NCBI GenBank assembly: GCA_022539475.1
Contig: VCMS01000347.1
Span: 1 to 35,803, forward strand
From: Gracilaria domingensis
Taxonomy: Eukaryota > Rhodophyta > Florideophyceae > Gracilariales > Gracilariaceae
DNA: 35,803 nucleotides
Direction of reading: 5' to 3'
Part shown: positions 21,013 through 29,727 of the stretch, piece by piece
How positions within the stretch are numbered: position 1 is the first letter of the stretch
How the letters are laid out: every line of letters starts with the position of its first letter
Program-made: the position numbers and the translations under genes
Notes under the pieces: generated by a model
What the model saw: the letters and a program-made list of their open reading frames with translations, nothing else
Told to the model about the DNA's origin: nothing
The model's database searches: none

Positions 21013-21065
21013 CAGTGAGAGAGGGAGGGTGTCAGAGTAACATCCTCCGACTTAGGCTCTCACTG
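21013..21065 (+). other. Relic purine tract and LTR-start-like junction 1 in B 3' region, with hairpin
   Basis: cagtgagag (21013-21021), then gagggaggg and TG at 21030, then ctctcactg (21057-21065). It has the same layout as the true polypurine tract/LTR junction. The stem pair is changed on both arms relative to cagtgacag/ctgtcactg, so pairing is preserved. It is followed by TGTCAGAGTAACATCC, which could be the start of a third LTR family. Confidence 0.6.
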
Positions 21066-21138
21066 TCTGTTGTTGATATCTGGTTGAACCGGAAGCTGTT
21101 GTCTTCGTTGCCATACGAAGGATGAGTAAGAAGTTCAG

Positions 21139-21245
21139 AGTGTGTGACAAAAGGAGGGTGTTTCCAGAACATCCGAATCGTACAGAACAGAACTATATCT
21201 TGGTATACTGGTAGAACGGTACAGCCGTGGACTTGGACACACACT
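21139..21245 (+). other. Relic purine tract junction 2 in B 3' region
   Basis: agtgtgtgacaaaaggaggg then TGTTTCCAGAACATCC (TG at 21159). The upstream agtgtgtg (21139-21146) has a perfect complement cacacact at 21238-21245, but the loop is about 90 nt, longer than at the other junctions, so the pairing is less certain. Confidence 0.45.
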
Positions 21246-21367
21246 AACTGCACTTGATGTTTGGTTGTCACCGTTGGCCATCGTAAGGTTATTTGCAGTA
21301 ACATTGGTTTCTTGACTGCCCGACTTGTTACTTAGCATGTACTTGACCAGAGCGCTGGTTGCTTGAA

Positions 21368-21411
21368 GTCAGTAACAGAGGGAGGGTGTTGGAAGTCATG
21401 CTGTCACTGAC
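21368..21411 (+). other. Functional-position polypurine tract and hairpin of B element
   Basis: gtcagtaacag (21368-21378) pairs with ctgtcactgac (21401-21411) except for one A-C mismatch. The loop holds the tract agagggaggg and the LTR start at 21387. Confidence 0.82.
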
Positions 21412-22375
21412 ATCAAGCAGTTGAGATGTGTGGAGTCTAGAATGGTACCTTGATACGTGAAACCGAGATTGATGTTGTTCTGTTTGGTATACTACGTTGC
21501 TGTGTGGTATACTCAGTATGGGTTGAACGTTTATGGCTACACTGGAACGCTATCGTTCAGCTGGGATGACCACAAGGTACAACGATGACAGGTTGTACAG
21601 TGGTCATGAAGTACAGGGTTGAAGGCTATGTATGTGCACACAAGGTACAGGTGGCAGCAGTGTCAGTGCTGTGAAGTTTACACCGTGTTTGAGTTGTGCT
21701 ACATGCAAATGTGTGTGTATGGATGCATGGAACATGTTGCAGCTAAGTGACTGACGTCATGTGGTTTACAGGTACTTGTTGATGATGTGGGACTTTGTAT
21801 CTGGCACGTACACATTACGGTGTGGTGTACAGATTACAGCGTGCCAGCAACACGTGAAGTGTGATGTGATGTTCCGTAAGCATGGCTGGTCATGATGGTG
21901 AGGTGTTGCATTGTGTGTATGCATGGTCGCGTTGCTATGGTGAGCTGTCATATTGTTGACTGCATTGATGTGTGGTGCTTGGTGTCCTGTCGAAATGTGT
22001 CGGTACACTGTCAGGGACGTGTATGGCTACTACATTGGTGTGCATTGTTGTGCATTGTTGTGCACTGCTGTGCAGTAGTGTACGGAATTGTTGTGCACTG
22101 CTGTACACTGTTGTGCGTTGTTGTGCACTGCTGTTGTAAGCAGTTCGGCACTGTTACCATGTTATGTCTGTAGATGATTGGTAGTATTGAGTGTCTCTGG
22201 TTAGTGAGTTGCATGTTGCTCAGAGTTGGAGTCGCATGATAGAGTAGCGAAGAAGTGGTATATAAGTTGTGACTCAAGCACCTCCAAGTAAATCTGAGCC
22301 AGAGCTGGCGAACTTCCCTTGCATCCCCCATCCTTCCTCATGTCAACTTTCCGATCCCAGCTATAACCTCTAACA
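21387..22375 (+). repeat. Family-B 3' LTR
   Basis: 989 bp, TGTTGGAAG to CTCTAACA. TGACGTCA at 21752-21759, the phased hexamer array at 22039-22127, TATATAAG at 22259-22266. Against the 5' LTR I see one inserted base (gatagagtag against gatgagtag) and one fewer C near 22326. The near identity indicates a recent insertion. Confidence 0.95.
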
Positions 22376-22380
22376 CAGGA
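22376..22380 (+). repeat. Target site duplication CAGGA, right copy
   Basis: Repeats 17866-17870, after which pol continues with aagtgttaaccatc. Confidence 0.96.
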
Positions 22381-23516
22381 AAGTGTTAACCATCACCGCT
22401 CGCAAGAGTGTGTTGCGTGCATTACGCACTGACAATGGTGATGAGTACTTGTCTAATCGGTTCTCCGAAAAGCTTGAGCAGTACGGTATTGAGCATCAGC
22501 GAACTGGCGAACTGTGCCTTGCAATCCACAGCAGAACGGGCTTGCCAAGAGGTTCAACCGCACACTCATGGACTTGGTCAGGTCAATGTTGCATCACAAG
22601 AATGTGCCAAAAAGCTTTTGGGCTGAGGCTCTGAATGTTTCTGTGTATGTGCGCAACAGAGTGACCTGCAAGGCGCTTCCGAGTGACGTGACTCCGTTTG
22701 AGCTGTGGCATGGACAGAAGCCTGATCTGAGCAATCTGCGTGTGTTTGGTAGCCGTTGCTGGTACAAGGTGGTTGATCACAAGTTGAAGAAGCTGGAAGA
22801 GCGTGCAGTGGAAGCCATCTTCGTTGGGTACACTTCAGGCTCCCACGGGTACAAGTTGTGGGACAGCCAGAAGAAGAAGGTGATTGTGTCACGAGATGTG
22901 AGGTTTGACTAGTGCTCTGCAACTGAAAGTGACGAGCACTCTGAAGACGAGGACTATGCGGATATCGACTTGGTTGACAAGTCGGGACCTGCTGAAGCCC
23001 AACCTCCGACACATCCGCCCATCATTCTGAAGATGACCCATCTGCACCAGCTTCTCATGAGAGTACCACGAATGCCAGTACGGATGAACACACCACACCA
23101 GTCCCACAAGATGAGCCGGAAGTGACAGAGATGCAGCCCATTCGTAAATCCACGCGTCAGAGAAAGACGCCATCCTCGTGGTGGCGTGGTGCCAGTGCTT
23201 TCCTTACAGCCAGTGATGATACTCCTTCGTCGTACGGTGACGCAGTGTCACGACCTGATTCCGAAGCTTGGAAGAAGGCGATGAAGAGTGAGTACGAGTC
23301 ATTGATGGAGCATGACACATGGGATCTAGTGCCAAGGCCAGCAGACAGCAACGTGATTTCGTCCAAGTGGGTGTATGTACAGAAGTATGAGGCTTCGTCA
23401 TCTGGTGAACCGACAGTGCGTTACAAGGCTCGTGTGGTTGCAAGAGGCTTTCTGCAGATCGAGGGTGAGGACTTTCAGAGATATATGCACCTGTGGTGAA
23501 GTTCACATCCATCTGA
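22381..23516 (+). pseudogene. gag-pol of element 3 continued: integrase core and RT N-terminus
   Basis: Integrase resumes at VLTITARKSVLRALRTDNG and includes the Asp and Glu motifs (TDNGDEYLS, with one Gly to Asp change; NGLAKRFNRTL, where Glu of the usual NGLAERF is Lys). That change would remove the catalytic glutamate. An 8-base tandem insertion lies near 22503 (gcgaactggcgaactg). A TAG stop at 22910-22912 replaces GAG. A frameshift near 23465 and a TGA near 23514 follow. The RT N-terminal part (KWVYVQKYEASSSGEPTVRY) is readable at 23122-23460. Confidence 0.85.
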
Positions 23517-24809
23517 ATGATCCTGTCAGTCACTGCCGTACGAGACTTCCACTTGCACCAGATGGATGTGAAGACTGCCTTTCTGAACGGTGACCTTGAC
23601 GAGACAGTGTACATGGAGCAGCCAATGGGGTTCACACAGCAGAGAAAGGAGGACTTGGTGTGCCGACTGAAGAAAGCGATCTATGGGCTTAGACAAGCAC
23701 CAAGACAGTGGCACGCCAAGATATACGCCTTCCTTGTTGGTGAAATGCACCTCAAGCCGAATGACGCAGACGAGTGTGTCTACACCGGCATCATACTGGG
23801 TTTCTTGGTTATCATTGCTCTGTATGTAGATGACTTGCTGATTGCGAGTCCGAGCATGAAAACCGTGGAACGTGTGAAGACAGAGCTGTCAAGTCGTTTC
23901 CGCATGAAGGACCTCAAAGAAGCTCGCATGGTTCTTGGATTTGAAATCCATCGAGACAGAACCAAGCGAGAGCAGTACTTGACTCAGTCCGCGTACACGA
24001 ACAAGGTCCTGGAGCGATTTGGCATGCAGCTGTCGAAACCCGTTGACACTCCTATGGAGTGCGGTGTGGACTTGTCTGTTGAGGAGGAAGTGCTCACGCA
24101 TGTACCGTATCGTCAGGCGATTGGCTGCCTCATGTATCTCTCTGTGGGAACTCGTCCAGACATCTCATATGCTGTGGCTAAGCTGGCCAAGTATGTTGAG
24201 AAGCCGGGAAACACTCACTGGAAGGCGGTCAAGCGTGTTCTTCGCTACCTCAATGGCACTACCACGTTCGGGTTGACGTATGGCTCCAGCACTGATTTGC
24301 AACTGCACGGCTATGTGGACTCTGACTGGGCTGGCGATGTTGCCAACCGCAAGTCCACTAGTGGATACTTGTTCATGATGTGCGGTGGTGCTGTGTCGTG
24401 GTCGTCTCGTCAACAGGAGGTAGTTGCTCTGTCGAGTGCAGAGGCTGAGTACGTGAGCTTGTGCTCTGGCACCAAGGAGGCGATCTGGCTTAGGCGACTT
24501 TGGAACGGCATTGGCAGTGTGATTGGCATGGAAGCAGAGGGGTCTGTGAAGCTGCTGGTTGAACCAACTCCCATGTATGTTGACAACCAGGGCAGCATTG
24601 ACCTTGCTCGAAATGGAGTGGTGAACAGGAGAACCAAACACATTGAGATTCGGTTCCACTTCACTCGAGAAGCTGTGCAGGCCAAGTCGATTGTACTGTT
24701 CTACTGCCCGACGGATTCCATGGTTGCCGACATGCTGAATAAGCCACTTGCCCGAGTGAAGCACGAGAGGTTCTGCGAAGCCGGTGGAGTGATCCACATA
24801 GAAGTTTGA
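23517..24809 (+). CDS. Reverse transcriptase (most) and complete RNase H part of gag-pol, element 3
   Basis: 430 codons open to the natural stop TGA (24807-24809), the best-preserved Pol C-terminus in the window. RT: QMDVKTAFLNGDLDETVY (residues ~15-32), KKAIYGLRQAPRQW (~52-65), catalytic YVDD at residues 103-106 (23823-23834), and thumb/connection. RNase H: GYVDSDWAGDVANRKSTSGY, SSAEAEYVSL, VDNQGSIDLA, and RTKHIEIRFHFTRE near the C-terminus. The ATG at 23517 is simply an internal Met after a stop, and the natural product starts far upstream. RT and RNase H copy the genomic RNA in the particle. Confidence 0.88.
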   Translation: MILSVTAVRDFHLHQMDVKTAFLNGDLDETVYMEQPMGFTQQRKEDLVCRLKKAIYGLRQAPRQWHAKIYAFLVGEMHLKPNDADECVYTGIILGFLVIIALYVDDLLIASPSMKTVERVKTELSSRFRMKDLKEARMVLGFEIHRDRTKREQYLTQSAYTNKVLERFGMQLSKPVDTPMECGVDLSVEEEVLTHVPYRQAIGCLMYLSVGTRPDISYAVAKLAKYVEKPGNTHWKAVKRVLRYLNGTTTFGLTYGSSTDLQLHGYVDSDWAGDVANRKSTSGYLFMMCGGAVSWSSRQQEVVALSSAEAEYVSLCSGTKEAIWLRRLWNGIGSVIGMEAEGSVKLLVEPTPMYVDNQGSIDLARNGVVNRRTKHIEIRFHFTREAVQAKSIVLFYCPTDSMVADMLNKPLARVKHERFCEAGGVIHIEV

Positions 24810-24811
24810 AG

Positions 24812-24859
24812 TCAGTGACAGAGGGGGGGTGTGGGATGTTGACCCTGTGCTGTCACTGA
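24812..24859 (+). other. Polypurine tract inside the junction inverted repeat (element 3)
   Basis: tcagtgacag (24812-24821) and ctgtcactga (24850-24859) enclose gaggggggg and the LTR start at 24830. Confidence 0.85.
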
Positions 24860-25605
24860 AAACCAAAAGTGCTGGGGAGCATGGGCTGTTTTGGAGGGTG
24901 CCGTTGGAAAAGCGCATATGCGCCTCTGCGCGAACTCAACGTGAAACGGGCTTCTGATTGGCTACTGCAAATGGTCATATGCATTGTGGTTGGTACAAGT
25001 GTTGTGGCGCTAATGGGTTGTGTACGGTGTACACGCGTGTAGCTAGTACACTGGGCATACTGTACATGATGCACAGGGTATACACGTATGTACGTGGACA
25101 TGTAGGACAGCTTGATGTAACTTGGGCACTATGGTGAAGAGTTGATGCGGTGTCAAGAGGATTACAGTGTGGTGTTGTTGGTGACGTAGGACTTGGAGTG
25201 AGTTTGCGGTGAAGTGTTGTTGGTGAGCTTGTACGTAACTTTTATGGTGTGGTGTACGGATTACAGTGTGTTGTCACTATGTGAATCTGTGCATGGTCAT
25301 GGTTATGTGTAGGCACGTAACTTGTTGTGCACTGTTGTGCACTGTTGTGCTTTGTTGTTGTAAGCTGGCATGATAGTGTGGGAGTGTTACGATGTTATGT
25401 TAGAAGATGATTGGGAGTATTGAGTGTCTCTAGCTAGTGGTTTAGGTATTGCTTGGAGTTGGAGGTTTGCGATGGTTGCGCAAAGTAGTTCTATATAAGC
25501 GGTGACTGGAGCGCCTCCAAGTAAATTCCGAGCCAGAGCTGGCGAACTTCCCTTCATTCCCCCATCCTTTCTTCAACCTTCCCTTCTCAGCTTCAACCTC
25601 TATCA
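24830..25605 (+). repeat. Family-A LTR, 3' LTR of element 3 and right end of array
   Basis: 776 bp, TGTGGGATG to CTCTATCA (third T of the usual start changed to G). TATATAAG at 25492-25499. It ends directly against family-B LTR sequence (gtttacaggtacttg), not a primer site, so it is the outer end of the array. Confidence 0.92.
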
Positions 25606-26110
25606 GTTTACAGGTACTTGTTGATGACGTGGGACTTGTGTGTCTGGTACCTACACACTACGTTGTCGTGTGCGGACTACAGCGTGCAAGCAACACGTGA
25701 GGTGTAGTGTGATGTTCCGTAAGCACGTCTGGTCATGATGGTGAGGTTTTGCTTTGTGTGTATGCATGGTCGTGTTACTATGGTGAGCTGTCATATTGTT
25801 GACTGCATTGATGTGTAGTGTTTGTGGTCTGCTGTCGAAATGTGTCGGTACACTGTCAGGGACGTGCATGGCTACTACATTGGTGTGCATTGTTGTGCAT
25901 TGTTGTGCACTGCTGTGCAGTAGTGTACGGAATTTTTGTGCACTGTTTTACACTGTTGTGCGTTGTTGTGCACTGCTGTTGTAAGCAGTTTGGCACTGTT
26001 ATCGTGTTATGTCCGTAGATGATTGGTAGTATTGAGTGTCTCTGGTTAGTGAGTTGCATATTGGTCAGATGTGGAGTCACATGATGGAGTAGCGAAGAAG
26101 TGCTATATAA
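25606..26110 (+). repeat. Truncated family-B LTR, middle part
   Basis: Matches the B LTR from gtttacaggtacttg (18248 in the complete copy) through the phased TGTGCA array to the TATA box (tatataa, 26104-26110). Its first ~377 bp are absent at the A array boundary, and its R-U5 is cut off by the next B LTR start at 26111. Confidence 0.9.
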
Positions 26111-26188
26111 TGTTGGAAGTCATGCTGTCACTGACATCAAGCAGCTGAGATGGGTGAAGTCTAGAATGGTACCTTGCTATGTGAAAGC
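26111..26188 (+). repeat. Family-B LTR start, 78 bp, interrupted
   Basis: TGTTGGAAGTCATGCTGTCA onward matches the first 78 bp of the B LTR, starting exactly after TATAA of the previous fragment (26106-26110, probable target site). It is cut at 26188 by the recombinant LTR, with AAAGC as the probable target bases. Confidence 0.88.
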
Positions 26189-26968
26189 TGTTGGATGTTG
26201 ACGCTGTGCTGTCACTGAAAACCAAAAGTGCTGGAGAGCATGGGCTGTTTTGGAGGGTGCCGTTGGAAAAGCGCATATGCGCCTCTGCGAAAACTCAACG
26301 TGAAACGGGCTTCTGATTGGCTACTGCAAATGGTCATATGCATTGTGGTTGGTACAAGTGTTGTGGCGCTAATGGGTTGTTTTCGGGGTACACGTGTGTA
26401 GCTAGTACACTGGGGATACTGTACATGATGCACAGGGTACACACGTATGTACGTGGACATGTAGGACAGCTTGATGTAACTTGGGCACTATGGTGAAGAG
26501 TTGATGCGGTGTCAAGAGGATTACAGTGTGGTGTTGTTGGTGACGTAGGACTTGGAGTGAGTTTGCGGTGAAGTGTTGTTGGTGAGCTTGTACGTAACTT
26601 TTATGGTGTGGTGTACGGATTACAGTGTGTTGGCACTATGTGAATCTGTGCATGGTCATGGTTATGTGTAGGCACGTAACTTGTTGTGCACTGTTGTGCA
26701 CTGTTGTGCTTTGTTGTTGTAAGCTGGCATGATAGTGTGGGAGTGTTACGATGTTATGTTAGAAGATGATTGGTAGTATTGAGTGTCTCTAGCTAGTGGT
26801 GTAGGTATTGCTTGAGTTGGAGTTGTGCGATGGTTGCGCAAAGTAGTTCTATATAAGCGGTGACTGGAGCACCTCCAAGTAAATTCCGAGCCAGAGCTGG
26901 CGAACTTTCCTTGCATCTCCCCATCCTTTCTCATGTCAACTTTCCGATCCCAGCTATAACCTCCATCA
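26189..26968 (+). repeat. Recombinant LTR: A-type U3, B-type U5
   Basis: 780 bp. From TGTTGGATG through TATATAAG (26850-26857) to gagccagagctggcgaact it is family A. From there it reads ttgcatctccccatcctttctcatgtcaac and ccgatcccagctataacctcc, as in family B. The switch lies in the segment both families share just downstream of the TATA box, near the expected R region. A B-type internal region follows. Confidence 0.85.
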
Positions 26969-28068
26969 GGTTATGGGCCCAGCCCCGCTGACCTCTGCCG
27001 TTTGTCGTTCCTCATGAGGTTTCCCTTTCCGCCGCTCTTCCTCACCGCCGACCGTGTTGTTGAACGCCGTTTTTGATGTTTTTCGATGTTTGTTTGCCGT
27101 CGTGTTTGTTGTCGTTGACCGGTTTGGTGGTGTTCTATTTCCCTTTTGGTTTGCGTTCCTCCCTGAGGGCGTTGTGGTGGTAGTGGTTCGACGTTGTTCT
27201 ACTTTCGTTCTTCTCTTTGGTTTCTCGTTCATTTTCGTTTTCGTCGATCGATATCCGCTGTTGTTTGTTTCTCGCCTCTGTTTTCGTTGATGTGATCTCC
27301 GTGTCGTGTTTGCGGGTTCTGATCCGAGAGGTTGAGTACCGTTGTCGTTGAAGTCTGTGCACTTGTGTGTTGTGCTCAGCATTCGTTTTTTCGTTGAAGT
27401 CCGGGCACTGCCTGTGTGCTCGGCATTTGTGCTGATCACTTGGGTTTCGGTGCGACGAGCGGTTGATCCGAGCAATCGGGGACGTTAGTCTGGCGGCTTG
27501 AACCAATTCGGACGCGCTGTCGAGCGGCTCCCACCGGTCCTTGGGGCAGATAACGGTGTCGGTCGGAAGACCTGGTAGTACCGCGAGTGCTGAAGTTGAC
27601 GGGGTGCCGTGACGTACTGCATCGAACAGGGGTGGTTCACCTTTGTTGTGTGTGACCTGACTGTGTGTTGGGTTCTTGATCTGTTGGGAAGACAAACTGA
27701 AACGAGCTTTTGATCCGTACTGCTGCGGTGGTGCGGGGAGGCGACGTGTCGTAGGCTGACCTCCTTTTCAGGATCAGGCCGCTTGTGAACTTGATTGTTT
27801 GCTTGCTAGAAGCGTACCTCGGTTTGTCATAGTACCTGCAGTATCAGGGTCGCGCAAGTTCTTGCAAGAGACCAGAGAGGGTTTAACTTGGTGAAGGCAT
27901 ATCTTTGGTCACTAACCATCCTCTGGACGTCTCGTAGAGAGCGACGCGCCTTCTCCTGGAACGCAGGAGGAGGTAGACAGAAAAAGTCGTTTCCTACCCG
28001 GAGGGTCTCCGGGGGTCAGGGGTCCGACTCCCTAGGGTACCAGGAATCTTAGTTCCTTATGCACCCGA
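26969..28068 (+). other. Primer binding site and leader of second B element
   Basis: GGTTATGGGCCCAGC at 26969-26983, then a leader closely matching 18860-19960, ending gcacccga. It has no sense gene. The 186- and 169-codon antisense frames are not kept in the other B copy. Confidence 0.82.
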
Positions 28069-28099
28069 TCGCTTGCAGTTTGTTGTTGTTATGCTCGCT

Positions 28100-28793
28100 A
28101 CAGTTCAGGAGGTGGAGTGTTTCCTGCCTGAGACTGTGTGTGTGAGATTCGTTTATGACACTTCTGGGTGTTTGTTGTTGAACATGTCTGAGCTCTTCTT
28201 TGTATCAACTTTGGAAGTTGCGATGTTACTTGTCCGTTGTTATCGTGACTTCCTTACGCAGGCTCAGAAGGTTGTCGTTATGTATGCCCGGGATGTGTGC
28301 TGTGCTCTTCGCTTTACTTATATTGTACCGGAAGGTTGCTATTTGTTTGCATGTCCGGTGTGTATGGAAGAGCTGTTTGACTCAGGAGGTTGAGTGTTTC
28401 ATGCCTGAGTGTGTAGGACATCATTTTGTATGGACGGGGCCTCGAAGGTTGTCATTTGCAAGTCCAGGATGCCTGTGTTGCAATTCTCTTTGTGTGTTAT
28501 TCGGGGAAGGTTGCTGTGCTTTTGCATGTCCGCTGTTTGAAGAGATTTGTTGAGCTGGAAGGTTGCTCTGTTTTGCATGTCCAGCTGTTATGAAAGTGAT
28601 ATTGAACCGGAAGGTTGCTACTTGTTGCATGTCGGGTGTTCAGAAAATAGGTCTGAACCATAATGTTGCGTGTGTTTGCATGTCTGGTTGAAGTACTGTG
28701 ATTAATGGTGCTCCGAGAGGTTGTTATGTGTTACATGCTAGGAGCAACATTTGTTTTCGGTGTCTAGAATGTGGTCACTTGTAGACGTCTAGA
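28100..28793 (+). repeat. Hairpin array of second B element (shorter version)
   Basis: Same units as 19992-20958 without the two extra 136-bp pairs. Clear arms: acagttcagg (28100-28109) with cctgagactgt, accgga with tccggt, actcagg/cctgagt (28380-28410), agctgga/tccagct (28553-28586), gctccgag/ctaggagc (28710-28745, one mismatch), tctaga/tctaga (28763-28793). Some arms carry one mismatch, so this copy is slightly older or less accurate. Confidence 0.78.
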
Positions 28794-28928
28794 TCCTTTT
28801 GTGAAGGACTCTGAGGTGCATTTGGTTCGAGAGAAGTTCAAAGCAGTGAGAGAGGGAGGGTGTCAGAGTAACATCCTCAGACTTAGGCTTTCACTGTCTG
28901 TTGTTGATATCTGTTTGAACGGAAGCTG
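28794..28928 (+). other. 3' region of second B element, interrupted
   Basis: Contains relic junction 1 (cagtgagagagggagggtg, then ctttcactg). The single change from ctctcactg gives a G-U pair, so RNA pairing is kept. It ends at ggaagctg, where the inverted A element begins. The sequence resumes at 35786 with gctgttgctttcgttgcc. Confidence 0.8.
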
Positions 28929-29708
28929 TGATAGAGGTTAAGCTGAAAGGGAAGGTTGAAGAAAGGATGGGGGAATGAAGGGAAGTTCGCCAGCTCTGGC
29001 TCGGAATTTACTTGGAGGCGCTCCAGTCACCGCTTATATAGAACTACTTTGCGCAACCATTGCACAACTCCAACTCCAAGCAATACCTAAACCACTAGCT
29101 AGAGACACTCAATACTACCAATCATCTTCTAACATAACATGGTAACACTGCCACACTATCATGACAGCTTACAACAACAAAGCACAACAACGCACAACAG
29201 TGCACAACCGTGCACATCAGGTTACGTGCCTACACATAACCATGACCATGCACAGATTCACATAGTGCCAACACACTGTAATCCGTACACGCCACCATAA
29301 CAGTTACGTACAAGCTCACCAACTAACACGTCACCACAAACTCACTCCAAGTCTACGTCACCAACAATACCACAGTGTAAACCTCTTGACAGCGCATCTA
29401 CTCTTCACCATAGTGCCAAGTCACATGAAGCTGTCCTACATGTCCACGTACATACGTGTGTACCCTGTGCATCATGTACAGTATGCCCAGTGTACTAGCT
29501 ACACACGTGTACCCCGGAAACAACCCATTAGCGCCACAACACTTGTACAACACAATGCATATGACCATTTGCAGTAGCCAATCAGAAGCCCGTTTCACGT
29601 TGAGTTTGCCAGAGGCGCATATGCGCTTTTCCAACGGCACCCTCCAAAACAGCCCATGCTCCCCAGCACTTTTGGTTTTCAGTGACAGCACAGGGTCAAC
29701 ATCCAACA
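28929..29708 (-). repeat. 3' LTR of element 4
   Basis: 780 bp, minus-strand TGTTGGATG to CTATCA. TATA complement at 29033-29040. Very similar to the 35002 LTR, with a few one-base indels. Confidence 0.94.
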
Positions 29709-29725
29709 CCCCCCTCTGTCACTGA
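29679..29725 (-). other. Polypurine tract inside the junction inverted repeat (element 4)
   Basis: tcagtgacag (29679-29688) and ctgtcactga (29716-29725) flank the complement of the purine run (29709-29717) and the LTR start. Confidence 0.84.
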
Positions 29726-29727
29726 CT

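Larger units (their letters stand above)
17871..22375 (+). mobile_element. Family-B non-autonomous LTR element, complete
   Basis: 4505 bp with two 989-bp LTRs, a 2527-bp internal region and perfect CAGGA target duplications. The internal region has the half-tRNA-Met primer site, an A-like leader (18860-19960), a hairpin-rich non-coding part (19992-20958), a 3' region with extra purine-tract/LTR-start relics, and a final polypurine tract. There is no gag, protease, integrase or RT. The A-like 3' end (gaagtcagtaacagaggg) and leader are retained up to about 15 nt before where gag would start, so B looks like an A-type element with its coding region replaced. The mobilising enzymes must come from elsewhere, most likely family A; this is inference. 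Confidence 0.92.
1256..25605 (+). mobile_element. Tandem array of family-A Ty1/copia elements sharing LTRs
   Basis: Four plus-strand LTRs begin at 1256, 7323, 14237 and 24830 and alternate with three internal regions. Each middle LTR is followed directly by a primer binding site and preceded directly by a polypurine tract, so it serves both neighbours. Element 1 spans 1256-8106 (6851 bp). Element 3, after removing the inserted B element and its 5-bp duplication, is 6859 bp. Element 2 (7323-15020) is rearranged. The flanks of the array do not match as a target duplication (ATGTT at 1251-1255, GTTTA at 25606-25610). This fits unequal recombination between copies rather than three independent insertions. 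Confidence 0.85.
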
